Positions 37,404-47,865 are shown, counted from the stretch's first letter. The stretch is DNA of 64,000 nucleotides from Albimonas donghaensis (GCF_900106695.1 NZ_FNMZ01000003.1:496001-560000), one strand, 5' to 3'. Notes: a model not told the origin generated them from the letters alone. Numbers and translations are program-made.

Positions 37404-39338
37404 TTGACCGATCAGCCGCAGGACCGCCCGCGCACGCCGCTTCTCGACCGGGTGTCGAGCCCGGAAGACCTCAAGCGGTTCTCCGACGCGGATCTGACCC
37501 GCCTGGCGGGCGAGTTGCGCTCGGAGACCATCTCCGCGGTGTCGGAGACCGGCGGCCATCTGGGCGCCGGGCTCGGCGTGGTCGAGCTGACCGTGGGCAT
37601 TCACGCCGTGTTCGACACGCCGCGCGACACGCTGGTCTGGGATGTCGGCCATCAGGCCTATCCCCACAAGATCCTCACCGGCCGGCGCGACCGCATCCGC
37701 ACCCTGCGCCAGGGCGGGGGGCTGTCGGGCTTCACCAAGCGGTCGGAAAGCGCCTACGACCCGTTCGGCGCCGCGCATTCGTCGACCTCGATCTCCTCGG
37801 CGCTGGGCTTCGCCGCGGCGCGGGATCTCGGCTATGGCGAGGGCCGGCACTCCATCGCCGTGATCGGCGACGGGGCGCTGTCGGCGGGCATGGCCTATGA
37901 GGCGATGAACAACGCCGGCCATCTCGGCCTGCCGCTGATCGTGATCCTCAACGACAACGAGATGTCGATCGCGCCGCCCGTGGGGGCGATGTCGCGTTAC
38001 CTGACCTCGCTGTGGATGGGCGCGCCCTTCCAGGATTTCGCCGCCGCCGCCAAGGGCGCCGCCAACCTGCTGCCCGGTCCGTTCCGGGAGGGGGCGAAGC
38101 GGGCGAAGGAGATGCTCAAGGGGCTCGCGGTCGGGGGCACGCTGTTCGAGGCGCTGGGCTTCTCCTATGTCGGGCCGATCGACGGGCATGACCTGGACCA
38201 GATCCTGCCGGTGCTGCGCACGGTGAAGGCGCGGGCGCACGGGCCGGTGCTGATCCACGCGATCACGAAGAAGGGCAAGGGCTACGCCCCGGCCGAGCGG
38301 GCGGCGGACAAGTATCACGGCGTGTCGAAATTCGACGTCGCCACCGGCGCCCAGAAGAAGGCGCCGAGCAACGCGCCGAGCTACACCGCCGTCTTCGCCG
38401 AGGCGCTGATCGCGGCGGGGGAGCGGGACGACCGGGTGGTGGGCATCACCGCCGCGATGCCGGACGGAACCGGGCTCGACAAGTTCGGCAAGCGGTTCCC
38501 GAAGCGGATGTATGACGTGGGCATCGCCGAGCAGCATGCGGTGACCTTCGCCGCGGGGATGGCGGCGTCGGGCATGAAGCCGTTCTGCGCGATCTACTCG
38601 ACCTTCCTGCAGCGCGCCTATGACCAGGTGGTGCATGACGTGGCCCTGCAGGGGCTGCCGGTGCGCTTCGCCATCGACCGGGCCGGGCTGGTCGGGGCCG
38701 ACGGCGCCACCCATGCCGGGTCCTTCGACGTGGGCTTTCTCGCCAACCTGCCGGGCATGGTGGTGATGGCCGCGGCGGACGAGGCGGATCTCGCGCGGAT
38801 GGTGGCGACCTCGGTGGCCCATGACGACGGCCCCTCCGCCTTCCGCTATCCCCGCGGCGAGGGCGTGGGGGTCGAGCTCCCCCCCTTCGACGAGGTGCTG
38901 GAGATCGGCCGCGGCCGGGTGATGCGCGAGGGCGGCGCGGTGGCGATTCTCAGCTTCGGGGGGCGGCTGGCCGAGTGCATGGCCGCGGCCGAGGAACTGG
39001 ACGCCCGCGGCGTCTCCGCCACGGTGGCGGACGCGCGGTTCGCCAAGCCGCTGGACCGGGACCTGATCCTGCGCCTGGCGCGGGAGCATCGGGCCCTGCT
39101 GACGGTGGAGGAGGGCGCGACCGGCGGGTTCGGGTCGCAGGTGCTGCACCTGCTGGCGACCGAGGGCGCGCTGGATCGCGGCCTGGCGGTGCGGCCGATG
39201 GTGCTGCCGGACCTGTTCCTCGACCATGACGCGCCGGCGAAGATGTATGCGCAGGCGGGGCTGGATGCGGGGGCCATCGCCTCGACCGCGCTGTCGGCGC
39301 TGGGCGTCGCCGCCATCGACCGCGCCGGGCTCGCCTGA
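37404..39338 (+). CDS. dxs: 1-deoxy-D-xylulose-5-phosphate synthase
   Basis: 644 residues. First enzyme of the methylerythritol phosphate pathway, joining pyruvate and glyceraldehyde 3-phosphate with thiamine diphosphate. The TPP motif begins [17 protein letters not shown], and [16 protein letters not shown] contains the catalytic glutamate. The start codon is TTG at 37404 with AAGGGGAG 6-7 bases upstream. No ATG gives the complete N-terminus ([17 protein letters not shown]). Confidence 0.96.
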   Translation: MTDQPQDRPRTPLLDRVSSPEDLKRFSDADLTRLAGELRSETISAVSETGGHLGAGLGVVELTVGIHAVFDTPRDTLVWDVGHQAYPHKILTGRRDRIRTLRQGGGLSGFTKRSESAYDPFGAAHSSTSISSALGFAAARDLGYGEGRHSIAVIGDGALSAGMAYEAMNNAGHLGLPLIVILNDNEMSIAPPVGAMSRYLTSLWMGAPFQDFAAAAKGAANLLPGPFREGAKRAKEMLKGLAVGGTLFEALGFSYVGPIDGHDLDQILPVLRTVKARAHGPVLIHAITKKGKGYAPAERAADKYHGVSKFDVATGAQKKAPSNAPSYTAVFAEALIAAGERDDRVVGITAAMPDGTGLDKFGKRFPKRMYDVGIAEQHAVTFAAGMAASGMKPFCAIYSTFLQRAYDQVVHDVALQGLPVRFAIDRAGLVGADGATHAGSFDVGFLANLPGMVVMAAADEADLARMVATSVAHDDGPSAFRYPRGEGVGVELPPFDEVLEIGRGRVMREGGAVAILSFGGRLAECMAAAEELDARGVSATVADARFAKPLDRDLILRLAREHRALLTVEEGATGGFGSQVLHLLATEGALDRGLAVRPMVLPDLFLDHDAPAKMYAQAGLDAGAIASTALSALGVAAIDRAGLA

Positions 39339-39663
39339 CGCCCGGCGGGGCCGGAGTTCGGGCCTCGCGTCCCGCCTTGCGGCGGGCCCGCATCGTCCCG
39401 CCCGCCGTCCCCGGCTGGGGCGTCGGCGCCTGGCGCGTCGCCTCTTGCCGGGGACGTCGCGCCCCGCATGCGCCGCGCTGCCGTGGGGCCGGCCCTGTCC
39501 GCTCGCCCCGCGGCCGCCTGGCGCCCTCGTTTCCACGCCGGCGCGGCGTCTCGGTTCAGTCGGCGCAGGGGTTGGGCGCCGGCTCCCGTCCCCGGCCCGC
39601 CTTGAGCCGCCCGCCGCACAGGCGCCGATTGACGCGAAGGCCGCTCCGGGCCATGCAGCGCGC
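39339..39663. other. Intergenic region with copy of the dispersed repeat
   Basis: 325 bases between dxs and the tlyA-like gene with no coding character. 39520-39602 shares TTCCACGCCGGCG and CGCCGGCTCCCGTCCCCGG with 41714-41780, and is therefore one copy of the GC-rich dispersed element described in the findings. Confidence 0.55.
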
Positions 39664-40419
39664 ATGTCCGACCCCCGCGATCCCTCCGCCGCGCCCCGGC
39701 GGCTCGACCAGGCCATGGCGGCCCGCGGCCTTGCGCCGTCGCGCGCCCGCGCCCAGGCGCTGATCGCCGCCGGGGTGGTGGAGGTCGACGGCGCCGCCGC
39801 CTCCCGCGCCTCCGCCAAGGTCGGGCCGGCGGCCGAGATCCGCGTCACCGCCGATCCCTGCCCCTGGGTGTCCCGCGCCGCGCTCAAGCTGGTCCACGCG
39901 CTCGACGCCTTCGGGCTGACGCCTCATGGCCAGGCGCTCGACCTCGGCGCCTCCACCGGCGGCTTCACCGAGGTGCTGCTGGCCCGCGGCGCCGCCCGTG
40001 TCCACGCGCTCGACGTCGGCCACGGCCAGTTGCACCCCAGCCTCGCAGCCGACCCCCGCGTGACGTCCCACGAAGGCGTCAATGTCCGCGCCCTGCCCGA
40101 GGGGCTGGTTCCGGCGCCGGACTGGATCGTCTCCGACCTCTCCTTCATCGGGCTGGAGAAGGCGCTGCCCCCCGCGCTGGCGCTGGCCCGCCCCGGCGCC
40201 GTTCTGGTCGCGCTGATCAAACCGCAGTTCGAGGCCGGGCCCAGGGCCGTCGGCCGCGGCGGGCTGGTCCGCGACCCGGCCGTGCACGCGGCCGTGCGCG
40301 CCCGCATCCGCGCCTTCCTCGAGACCTCCGGCTGGGAGGTCACGCATGAGGACGCCAGCCCCATCGAGGGCGGCGACGGCAACCGCGAATTCCTGATCGC
40401 CGCGAGGAAAGCCCCATGA
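39664..40419 (+). CDS. tlyA: TlyA-family rRNA 2'-O-methyltransferase/S4-domain protein
   Basis: 251 residues. The N-terminal S4 RNA-binding domain (about residues 7-65: RRLDQAMAARGLAPSRARAQ) is followed by an FtsJ-like methyltransferase with the SAM loop ALDLGASTGGFTEVLL (about residues 93-108) and the basic KPQFEAG. TlyA methylates 16S and 23S rRNA ribose in mycobacteria, where it affects capreomycin sensitivity. In proteobacteria the target is less certain. Overlaps the next gene by four bases (ATGA). Confidence 0.9.
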   Translation: MSDPRDPSAAPRRLDQAMAARGLAPSRARAQALIAAGVVEVDGAAASRASAKVGPAAEIRVTADPCPWVSRAALKLVHALDAFGLTPHGQALDLGASTGGFTEVLLARGAARVHALDVGHGQLHPSLAADPRVTSHEGVNVRALPEGLVPAPDWIVSDLSFIGLEKALPPALALARPGAVLVALIKPQFEAGPRAVGRGGLVRDPAVHAAVRARIRAFLETSGWEVTHEDASPIEGGDGNREFLIAARKAP

Positions 40420-41669
40420 CCGAGCCCGCAACCTCCGGCCCCGATACCGCATTCGACATCGCCCGACTGGGACGCCATGGCGACGGCGTCGACGCATCCG
40501 GCGCCGTCTTCGCCCCTCTGACCCTGCCCGGAGAGCGCATCGCAGGCGTCCCGGACCCCGCCGGCCGCATCGAGGCCGCCCGGATCCTGACCTCCTCCGC
40601 CGCCCGCGTGACCCCGCCCTGTCCGCATTTCGGCGACTGCGGGGGCTGCGCGCTGCTGCACGCCTCCGACGATTTCGTGGCGGGCTGGAAGCGGGAGCGG
40701 ATCGTGACCGCCCTCGCCGCCCGGGGGCTGGAGACGGAGGTGGCCGCGACGATCACCTCCCCCATGGCCGCCCGCCGCCGGGCGACGCTGTCGGCCAGAC
40801 GCACCCGCTCCGGCGCCATGGTCGGCTTCCATGCAAGGCGGGAGGCGAGGATCGTCGAGATCCCCGACTGCCGCGTGCTCGACCCCGCCATTCCCGCGGG
40901 GTTCGAGGCGCTGCGGACCGTCGCGACGCTGGGCGGCTCGCGCAAGGGTGAGATGAAGATGACCGTCTCGGTGACCGAGGGCGGGCTGGACCTGGACGTC
41001 TCCGGCGGCAAGCCGCTGGACGGGCCGCTGCGCCTGCGGCTGGCCGCGGCGGCGGGGGAGACCGGGCTGGCCCGGCTGAGCTGGGAGGGGGAGACGGTCT
41101 CCGCCCCCCGCATCCCGGCGCTGGTCTTCGGGCAGGCGAAAGTGGTCCCGCCGCCGGGCGCCTTCCTTCAGGCGACGCGGGAAGGGGAGGCCGCCCTGCT
41201 CGCCGCCGCGCGCGACGCGGTGGGGGATTCGGGCCGGATCGCGGATCTGTTCGCCGGGCTCGGCACCTTCGCCCTGCCGCTGGCCGAGCGCGCGGAGGTC
41301 GTGGCCTATGAGGGCGAAGCCGGCATGGTCGGCTCCCTGCTGGCCGGCTGGCGCGGGACCGGCGGGCGGCTGAAGCGGGTGGAGGCGGAGACGCGGGACC
41401 TGTTCCGCAAGGCCCTGATCGCGGGCGAGCTGAAGGGGTTCGAGGCGGTGGTGATCGACCCGCCCCGCGCCGGCGCCGCGGCGCAGTCGGAGGCGCTGGC
41501 GGGCTCCGCCGTGCCGCGCATCGCCGCGATCAGCTGCAACCCGGAGACCTTCGCCCGCGACGCGCGGACCCTGGTCGACGGCGGCTATCGGCTGGACTGG
41601 GTGCGGCCGGTGGACCAGTTCCGCGGCTCGGCCCATGTGGAGCTCGCCGCGGCTTTCGTCCGGCCCTGA
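40416..41669 (+). CDS. RumA/TrmA-family class I RNA (uracil-5) methyltransferase
   Basis: 417 residues. An iron-sulfur cluster motif CPHFGDCGGCALLHA occurs at about residues 69-83, as in RlmD/RumA. The SAM-binding domain includes IADLFAGLGTFALPLA, VVIDPPRAGA and the catalytic-cysteine motif AISCNPETFARD. It would methylate C5 of a uracil in 23S rRNA or tRNA. Alphaproteobacterial members are shorter than RlmD and their exact target is not established. Overlaps tlyA. Confidence 0.9.
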   Translation: MTEPATSGPDTAFDIARLGRHGDGVDASGAVFAPLTLPGERIAGVPDPAGRIEAARILTSSAARVTPPCPHFGDCGGCALLHASDDFVAGWKRERIVTALAARGLETEVAATITSPMAARRRATLSARRTRSGAMVGFHARREARIVEIPDCRVLDPAIPAGFEALRTVATLGGSRKGEMKMTVSVTEGGLDLDVSGGKPLDGPLRLRLAAAAGETGLARLSWEGETVSAPRIPALVFGQAKVVPPPGAFLQATREGEAALLAAARDAVGDSGRIADLFAGLGTFALPLAERAEVVAYEGEAGMVGSLLAGWRGTGGRLKRVEAETRDLFRKALIAGELKGFEAVVIDPPRAGAAAQSEALAGSAVPRIAAISCNPETFARDARTLVDGGYRLDWVRPVDQFRGSAHVELAAAFVRP

Positions 41670-41699
41670 CCGCCGGCGACGGCGACGGTGACGGCGACG

Positions 41700-41876
41700 C
41701 CCGGCGTCCCCGGTTCCACGCCGGCGTGGCGGGCGGGCGCGGCCGGGCGCGCGGGTGAAACGCCGGCTCCCGTCCCCGGCCGCCTGCGCCGGCGTCAGGG
41801 GCGGGAGCCGCCGCGATCCCCCGGTCGAGCGCCGACAGGTCCCGCCCGCGGCGGCGCGCGACCGGGGGCGCCCGGC
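41700..41876. repeat. Dispersed GC-rich intergenic element, copy A
   Basis: Intergenic stretch between converging genes that shares blocks with 43940-44131: CGCGCGGGTGAAACGCCGGC against CGCGCGGGTGAGGCGCCGGC, then GGGAGCCGCCGCGA, then CCCGCGGCGGCGCGCGACCG. Blocks are in the same order and similar spacing, so it is a real diverged repeat and not just base composition. Confidence 0.6.
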
Positions 41877-42587
41877 TCAGCCGCCGAAACGGGCCGCGAG
41901 CGCCTTGATGTCGTCCACCATCACGTCGAAGTCGCGGTCGGCGGGGATAAGCTCGCCGGTCCCGAACTCGTCCGGGCGCGGGAACCAGCCGGTCAGCAGC
42001 CCGGCCTCCGCCGCCGCGGCGAGGTCGTTGTTGTGGCAGGCCACCATCATCACCTCGCCCGGCTCCAGCCCCAGCGCCGCGGCGGAGGCCCGGTAGGTGA
42101 TCGGCGAGGGCTTGTAGTCCCGCGCCGTGTCCGCGCCCAGAATCGCGTCCCAGCGCAGCCCCGCATACCGGGCCAGCCGCACCATCAGCGCCACCGAGCC
42201 GTTGGAGCAGGTCCCCACGAAGCCCGCCGCGCGCAGCCGCTCCAGCCCCTCGGCCGAGTCGGGCCAGGCGGGGAGCTTCTCCCAGGCGTGGTTCAGCGCA
42301 TCGCGGGACGGGGCGTCGAAGGCCTCCGACAGCCCGAGTTTCTCCAGCGCGAAGTCCAGATTCTCGCGGTGGATGATGTCGAGGGGGACATAGGGCCGCT
42401 CGCCATGGCGGACGCGGGCCATGCCGGGGCGGTATTCGTCCCGCCAGGCGTCGGCCAGCGCGAAGGGGTCGGCGTCGATCCCGCGCGCGGCGTAGAAGCG
42501 GGCGGCCTCCTCGGCCACGCCCCGGCGCCAGTCGACCACCGTGCCGAACACGTCGAAGATGAAGGCTTTGGGCGCGGGCGTCGGCAT
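41877..42587 (-). CDS. Haloacid dehalogenase, type II
   Basis: 236-residue HAD-superfamily enzyme. Motif I is FDVFGTVVDWR (about residues 10-20) with nucleophile Asp, followed by TCSNGSVALMV and the C-terminal MMVACHNNDLAAA. Type II 2-haloacid dehalogenases hydrolyse L-2-haloacids, but many close relatives act on phosphates or have unknown substrates. No neighbouring gene supports a specific role. Confidence 0.88.
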   Translation of the reverse strand: MPTPAPKAFIFDVFGTVVDWRRGVAEEAARFYAARGIDADPFALADAWRDEYRPGMARVRHGERPYVPLDIIHRENLDFALEKLGLSEAFDAPSRDALNHAWEKLPAWPDSAEGLERLRAAGFVGTCSNGSVALMVRLARYAGLRWDAILGADTARDYKPSPITYRASAAALGLEPGEVMMVACHNNDLAAAAEAGLLTGWFPRPDEFGTGELIPADRDFDVMVDDIKALAARFGG

Positions 42588-42692
42588 ATGAGGGGCTCCA
42601 TGGGCGGGAATGCGGAAGACGGCGAGGCGCGATAGGGCCCCGCGCCTCCGCCTTCGACTTGCGTCAGTCCCGCATGGGCCTGTGCGTTTCCA

Positions 42693-43814
42693 TCAGGTGG
42701 AAGCGATACGTCCCAGCGTCTCGCCCGGGGCGGCGCCGGTCTGGGCGCGGTTCAGCAGAATATGGTCGAGGATCACGCAGGCCATCATCGCCTCGCCCAC
42801 CGGCACGGCGCGGATGCCGACGCAGGGGTCGTGGCGGCCCTTGGTGACGATCTCGGTCTCCTCGCCCGCCTTGGTGATGGTCTTGCGGGTGGCGAGGATG
42901 GAGGACGTGGGCTTCACGGCGAAGCGCGCCACCAGGTCCTGCCCGGTGGAGATGCCGCCGAGGATCCCGCCCGCGTGGTTCGAGGAGAAGCGGGGCTTTC
43001 CGTCATTGCCCATGAAGATCTCGTCGGCATTGGCGGAGCCGGTCAGTTCGGCCGCGCCCATGCCGGCCCCGATCTCCACGCCCTTGACCGCGTTGATCGA
43101 CATCATCGCCGCGGCGATGTCGGTGTCGAGCTTGGCGTAGACCGGGGCGCCCAGCCCTTCGGGCATGCCGGTGGCCTGCACCTCGACCACGGCGCCGACG
43201 CTCTCGCCCGATTTGCGCAGCCCGTCGAGATAGGCGGCCCAGGTCTCGGCCGCCTGCGCGTCGGGCGACCAGAAGGGGTTTCTCGACGTCTCCGCCCAGT
43301 CCCAGCGGGCGGGATCGATGGCGTGGACGCCCATCTTCACCAGCGCGCCGCGGATCTTCAGGCCGGGGGCGAGCACGTCCAGCGCGGCGCGGGCCAGGCC
43401 GCCGGCGGCGACGCGGGCGGCGGTTTCGCGGGCCGAGGCCCGGCCGCCGCCGCGCGGATCGCGCACGCCGTATTTGCGCCAGTAGGCGATGTCCGCATGG
43501 CCGGGTCGGAACTTCTCGGCGATGTCCGAATAGTCCTTGGAGCGCTGATCGGTGTTCTCGATCATCAGCTGCACCGGCGTGCCGGTGGTGACGCCCTCGT
43601 AGACGCCGGAGAGGATGCGCACCTGGTCGGGCTCGCGCCGCTGGGTGGTGAAGCGGTTCTGGCCGGGGCGGCGCTGGTCGAGAAAGACCTGGATGGCCTC
43701 TTCCGAGATCGGCACGCCCGGCGGCACGCCGTCGACGGTCGCGCCCAGCGCGGGGCCGTGGCTCTCGCCCCAGGTGGTGAAGCGGAACAGGCGGCCGAAG
43801 CTGTTGAAGGGCAT
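42693..43814 (-). CDS. aroC: Chorismate synthase
   Basis: 373 residues. Last enzyme of the shikimate pathway, converting EPSP to chorismate with reduced FMN. Signatures are [18 protein letters not shown] (about residues 12-29), [15 protein letters not shown] and [14 protein letters not shown]. Complete and in usual size. Start is at [12 protein letters not shown]. The upstream frame over the GC-rich intergenic region is not coding. Confidence 0.98.
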   Translation of the reverse strand: MPFNSFGRLFRFTTWGESHGPALGATVDGVPPGVPISEEAIQVFLDQRRPGQNRFTTQRREPDQVRILSGVYEGVTTGTPVQLMIENTDQRSKDYSDIAEKFRPGHADIAYWRKYGVRDPRGGGRASARETAARVAAGGLARAALDVLAPGLKIRGALVKMGVHAIDPARWDWAETSRNPFWSPDAQAAETWAAYLDGLRKSGESVGAVVEVQATGMPEGLGAPVYAKLDTDIAAAMMSINAVKGVEIGAGMGAAELTGSANADEIFMGNDGKPRFSSNHAGGILGGISTGQDLVARFAVKPTSSILATRKTITKAGEETEIVTKGRHDPCVGIRAVPVGEAMMACVILDHILLNRAQTGAAPGETLGRIAST

Positions 43815-44310
43815 GGCGGGGCTCCGCTGGGTCGTGTCTGCGTCGCGCGACGGTCTAGCGGGTATGGCGCGCGGGAGGAAGGGGGAGGGGTTGGAAGGAG
43901 GGGGAAGGGGGGAGGGGTTGGAAAGGGTAGGGGCGGGCGCCCGGGGCGGCCGTGACGCCGGCGCCCCCGGTTCCGGGCCGGCGCGGCGCCGCGTGGCGAC
44001 CCGCGCGCGGGTGAGGCGCCGGCCTGCCCGGACCCTGGAGGAGGGAGCCGCCGCGACCACAGGCGCGCCCGGCCCGGCGGTTCCGCCCGCGGCGGCGCGC
44101 GACCGGGGCCGCCCGGCGGCGCCGTTTCCCCGCCCCGAGGTCGCCACGAGGTCGACCCGCGCCGGCCCCCGCGCCGGCCTCCGCGCCTGCCCCCGAGCGG
44201 CCCCCGTCTTGACCCCGCGCCCCCGCGGGGCTAGGCGAAACCCGGCCCCGGTCCGCCCGTTTCCCTCTCCAACCCGACCGCGCCGGCCCCATCAAACGAG
44301 GAGCGCCCCC
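43815..44310. other. Intergenic region between aroC and leuB (purine tract and repeat copy B)
   Basis: 496 bases. 43871-43935 is a nearly pure purine tract on the plus strand with two copies of GGGAGGGGTTGGAA (43883-43896 and 43910-43923) and several G-runs. 43940-44131 is copy B of the dispersed GC-rich element. 44131-44310 shows no gene and presumably holds the leuB promoter. Confidence 0.6.
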
Positions 44311-45414
44311 ATGTCGAACTCCCTGCTGATCCTGCCCGGCGACGGCATCGGCCCCGAGGTCATGGCCGAGGTCCGCAAGGTCATCGACTGGTTCGGCGCC
44401 AGGCGCGGCATCGCCTTCGACGTGTCCGAGGACCTGGTCGGCGGCTGCGCCTACGACGCCCACGGCACGCCGCTGACCGACGCCGCCATGGAGAAGGCCC
44501 AGTCGGTCGACGCCGTCCTTCTCGGCGCCGTGGGCGGCCCGAAATACGACAAGCTCGACTTCTCGGTGAAGCCCGAGCGCGGCCTCCTGCGCCTGCGCAA
44601 GGAGATGGACCTGTTCTCCAATCTCCGCCCCGCGGTGTGCTTCGACGCGCTGGCCGACTTCTCCTCGCTCAAGAAGGAGGTCATCGGCGGGCTCGACATC
44701 ATGATCGTGCGCGAGCTGACCTCCGGCGTCTATTTCGGCGAGCCCCGCGGCGTCTTCAAGGAAGGCAACGAGCGCGTGGGCATCAACACCCAGCGCTACA
44801 CCGAGGGCGAGATCGCCCGCGTCGCCCGCTCGGCCTTCGAGCTGGCCCGCGCCCGCAACAACAAGGTCTGCTCCATGGAGAAGGCCAACGTCATGGAATC
44901 CGGCATCCTGTGGCGCGACGTGGTGCAGGAGATCCACGACGCCGAGTATCCCGACGTGGAGCTCTCCCACATGTATGCCGACGCGGGCGGCATGCAGCTG
45001 GTGCGCTGGCCCAAGCAGTTCGACGTGATCGTGACCGACAACCTGTTCGGCGACATGCTGTCGGACGTGGCGGCGATGCTGACCGGCTCGCTGGGGATGC
45101 TGCCTTCCGCCAGCCTCGGCGCCCCGATGGCCAACGGCCGGCCCAAGGCGCTTTACGAGCCGGTGCACGGCTCCGCCCCCGACATCATGGGGACCGGCAA
45201 GGCCAACCCCATCGCCTGCATCCTCAGCTTCGGGATGGCGCTGCGCTATTCCTTCGGCAAGGGCGAGGAAGCGGACCTGCTGGAGCGCGCCATCGACAAG
45301 GTGCTGGCCGACGGCGTGCGGACGGCGGACCTGATGCAGGCCGGCGACAAGACCCCGGCGACCACCGCCGAGATGGGCGACGCCATCGTCGCCGCCCTGG
45401 ACGCGAGCGTCTGA
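44311..45414 (+). CDS. leuB: 3-isopropylmalate dehydrogenase
   Basis: 367 residues. Oxidises and decarboxylates 3-isopropylmalate in leucine synthesis. Signatures include [14 protein letters not shown] at the N-terminus, [19 protein letters not shown] (about residues 89-107), the substrate motif and [29 protein letters not shown]. Not next to other leu genes here. Followed by a very stable hairpin. Confidence 0.98.
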   Translation: MSNSLLILPGDGIGPEVMAEVRKVIDWFGARRGIAFDVSEDLVGGCAYDAHGTPLTDAAMEKAQSVDAVLLGAVGGPKYDKLDFSVKPERGLLRLRKEMDLFSNLRPAVCFDALADFSSLKKEVIGGLDIMIVRELTSGVYFGEPRGVFKEGNERVGINTQRYTEGEIARVARSAFELARARNNKVCSMEKANVMESGILWRDVVQEIHDAEYPDVELSHMYADAGGMQLVRWPKQFDVIVTDNLFGDMLSDVAAMLTGSLGMLPSASLGAPMANGRPKALYEPVHGSAPDIMGTGKANPIACILSFGMALRYSFGKGEEADLLERAIDKVLADGVRTADLMQAGDKTPATTAEMGDAIVAALDASV

Positions 45415-45457
45415 GCCTTCCGGGGCGGCCCGTCCGGCCCCCCGACCGAACGTCATC

Positions 45458-45489
45458 GCGGCGCGGCGTCCCGACGGGCGCCGCGCCGC
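45458..45489. terminator. Bidirectional terminator-like hairpin after leuB
   Basis: Perfect 11-base-pair stem GCGGCGCGGCG / CGCCGCGCCGC with a 10-base loop, between converging leuB and the DUF1203 gene. No T-tract. Confidence 0.65.
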
Positions 45490-45496
45490 GTGCGCT

Positions 45497-46012
45497 TCAG
45501 CCCCGCTCCACCCGGAACTGGCGGCAGGCGTTGGTGGCCGAGCGGATGTGGAGACAGGCGTTGCGCGGGGCGGCCGGAAGCCCCCTGCGATCGCCCTCGA
45601 CCTCCGAGGGGGCGCAGACCCGCCCGCGGCCGTATCGGATGTCGTTCTCCAGACAGGCGTTCGCCGGCGCCTGGGCGCGCTCGCCCCGCGCCTCGGGCAG
45701 GGCGCCGAGCAGGGCGTCCGGACGGCGCGGCGCGCGAGGCTCGGCGCAGAGGAAGATCGGCCCGGTCTCCGCATAGGGATCGGTCCGCGCCCACGGACGA
45801 TGCGCGAAGATCAGCATGGCGCGACCGCCGGCGATGTCGGTCAGGCGGCAGCGGCAGGGATCGGCGGACCCGTCCGAGACGGCGAGCTCGGGGCCCGTCC
45901 CCTGGGCGTCGAGCCCCCCGGCCCGAAGCCTTGCGGCCTCCTCCGGCGACATCGACGCGGTGACGAGGCGGATGGCCCCGGGGGCGAGGGCTTCGGCGGC
46001 CTGGTCCTTCAT
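45497..46012 (-). CDS. DUF1203 family protein
   Basis: 171 residues. DUF1203 pattern with PCRCRLTDI (about residues 51-59), AMLIFAHRPWARTDPYAETGPIFLC, CLENDIRYGRG and a C-terminal basic end. The family has no known function. Many members are cysteine-rich like this one. Start MKDQAAEAL is placed by homology. The open frame upstream is non-homologous. Confidence 0.82.
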   Translation of the reverse strand: MKDQAAEALAPGAIRLVTASMSPEEAARLRAGGLDAQGTGPELAVSDGSADPCRCRLTDIAGGRAMLIFAHRPWARTDPYAETGPIFLCAEPRAPRRPDALLGALPEARGERAQAPANACLENDIRYGRGRVCAPSEVEGDRRGLPAAPRNACLHIRSATNACRQFRVERG

Positions 46013-46443
46013 GGCGGGGCGCCTTTCGAAGAATGCGATGGCGCGATCCTGCGTCGCCGCCCCCAAGCGCCGCCGCCCGAAACCTGCGCGGCTGCCGCCT
46101 TGGCCGAGGGGGGGCGTCATCCGGCCCGCCGCTGTCGCGCTGACCTGCGAGGCGCCCGTCCCCGTCCCCGTCCCCGGCGCCCCCGACCCGAACCGTCCGG
46201 CCGCCGGGGCCAGCCCCCTCGCCTCCCGCGCCGAGATCCCCGCGCGCCCTCGCCCCCCGGTAACGGCGCCGCCCGCGCCCACGCGTCCCGGCCGCGCGAG
46301 CGCTCCGGCGCGGCCCTCGTCCGGCCTGACGCGCGGCCCCCTCCGGCCCCGCCTCGCGCCCCCGACGCGGCTGCGCGCTGGACCTCGCCCCCCGCCTGCC
46401 TTAACGAGCCTCCCGGGCGACGAAGCAGACCGGAGCGATCTTC
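46013..46443. other. Intergenic region upstream of purD
   Basis: 431 bases of GC-rich sequence with Pro/Arg-like low-complexity triplets, no gene. It contains a short C-rich repeat (CCCGTCCCCGTCCCCGTCCC near 46147) and may be another diverged repeat copy. The purD promoter must be near its right end but I cannot mark it. Confidence 0.45.
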
Positions 46444-47721
46444 ATGGACATCCTCATCCTCGGCGGCGGCGGGCGGGAACATGCGCTGGCCTGGAAGATC
46501 GCGCAGAGCCCGCTCTGCGACCGCCTGGTCTGCGCCCCCGGCAACGCCGGCATCGCCGAGCTCGCCGACTGCATCGCGCTCGACCCCGAGACCCCCGCCC
46601 AGGTCGCCGCCTGGGCGAAGGGGGCCGGCATCGGCCTGGTGGTCGTGGGTCCCGAGGCCCCGCTCGCCGCCGGCGTCGCCGACGCGGTGCGCGCCGAGGG
46701 CATCCCCTGCTTCGGCCCCTCCGCCGAGGCCGCCCGGCTGGAAAGCTCCAAGACCTTCACCAAGGAGATCGCCGACGCCGTGGGCGCCCCCACCGCCGCC
46801 TGGGCCCGCTTCGAGGACGCCGCGGCCGCGCGGGCCTGGATCGAGACGCAGGGCGCCCCCATCGTCATCAAGGCCGACGGTCTGGCGGCGGGCAAGGGCG
46901 TGGTGGTGGCCGAGACCGTCGCCCAGGCCTGCGAGGCCGTCGACGACATGCTGGGCGGGGCCTTCGGGTCCGCCGGCGCCTCGGTGGTGATCGAGGAATT
47001 CATGGCGGGCGAGGAAGCCAGCCTCTTCGCCATCTCCGACGGAACCTCGGTCACCGCGCTGGGCGTCGCCCAGGACCACAAGCGCGCCCATGACGGCGAC
47101 GAAGGCCCCAATACCGGCGGCATGGGCGCCTATTCCCCCGCCCCCGTCCTGACGCCGGAGATGGAGGAGGACGCCATGGCCCGCATCGTCCGCCCCGTCA
47201 TCGCCGAAATGGCCCGCCGCGGAACCCCTTACCAGGGCGTGCTCTACGCCGGCCTGATGCTGACCGAGACCGGGCCCCGGCTGGTGGAATTCAACGTCCG
47301 CTTCGGCGACCCGGAATGCCAGGTGCTGATGATGCGGCTGGAAAGCGACCTCGTGCCCCTCCTGCTGGCCTGCGCGCAGGGCGAGGGGCTGGAGAGCCTG
47401 CCCGTCGACTGGCATGACGAGGCCGCCGCCACCGTGGTCATCGCCGCCAACGGCTATCCGGGGAGCTATGCCAGGGGCGAGTCGATCCGGGGCATCGCCG
47501 TCGCCGAATCCGATCCGCTGGCGGTGGTCTTCCATGCCGGCACCAAAGCGGCCGGACCGGAGATCCTGTCCAATGGCGGCCGCGTCCTGAACGTCACCGC
47601 CCGCGGCGACACCCTGGCCGAGGCCGTGGCCCGCGCCTATCGGGCCGTCGCCCGCATCGACTGGCCCGGCGGCTTCCACCGCACCGATATCGGCGCGCGA
47701 GAACTCAACCGGAAGCTCTGA
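46444..47721 (+). CDS. purD: Phosphoribosylamine-glycine ligase
   Basis: 425 residues. ATP-grasp enzyme of purine synthesis that joins phosphoribosylamine and glycine. Signatures are LGGGGREHALAWK (residues 5-17), VVGPEAPLAAGV, and ATP-grasp strings IVIKADGLAAGKGVVVAET and NVRFGDPECQVLM. Complete. Converges with dnaA across two REP-like hairpins. Confidence 0.98.
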   Translation: MDILILGGGGREHALAWKIAQSPLCDRLVCAPGNAGIAELADCIALDPETPAQVAAWAKGAGIGLVVVGPEAPLAAGVADAVRAEGIPCFGPSAEAARLESSKTFTKEIADAVGAPTAAWARFEDAAAARAWIETQGAPIVIKADGLAAGKGVVVAETVAQACEAVDDMLGGAFGSAGASVVIEEFMAGEEASLFAISDGTSVTALGVAQDHKRAHDGDEGPNTGGMGAYSPAPVLTPEMEEDAMARIVRPVIAEMARRGTPYQGVLYAGLMLTETGPRLVEFNVRFGDPECQVLMMRLESDLVPLLLACAQGEGLESLPVDWHDEAAATVVIAANGYPGSYARGESIRGIAVAESDPLAVVFHAGTKAAGPEILSNGGRVLNVTARGDTLAEAVARAYRAVARIDWPGGFHRTDIGARELNRKL

Positions 47722-47783
47722 ACAGGAAGGGCCGGGCTGGCCGAAACGTCTTCGCATCCGCCTGGCGGGGGCGCGAAGGCGTC

Positions 47784-47852
47784 GTAGGGCGGGTGCGGAC
47801 CCGCCTCGCGCGGGGGGCGTGCGGATCTCCGTAGGGCGGGTGCGAACCCGCC
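47784..47852 (+). repeat. Pair of REP-like GTAG hairpin elements
   Basis: Two direct copies (47784-47805 and 47831-47852) of GTAG followed by a perfect hairpin: GGCGGGT-GCGG-ACCCGCC and GGCGGGT-GCGA-ACCCGCC. A GTAG tetranucleotide next to an imperfect palindrome is the hallmark of REP elements mobilised by RAYT transposases. They may also work as terminators for purD and dnaA. Confidence 0.75.
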
Positions 47853-47865
47853 GCGGACGCCGGCC

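Noticed and set aside
46130-46400. A small protein gene between the DUF1203 gene and purD
   Set aside because: All frames are Pro/Arg-rich without third-position coding bias or a ribosome binding site.
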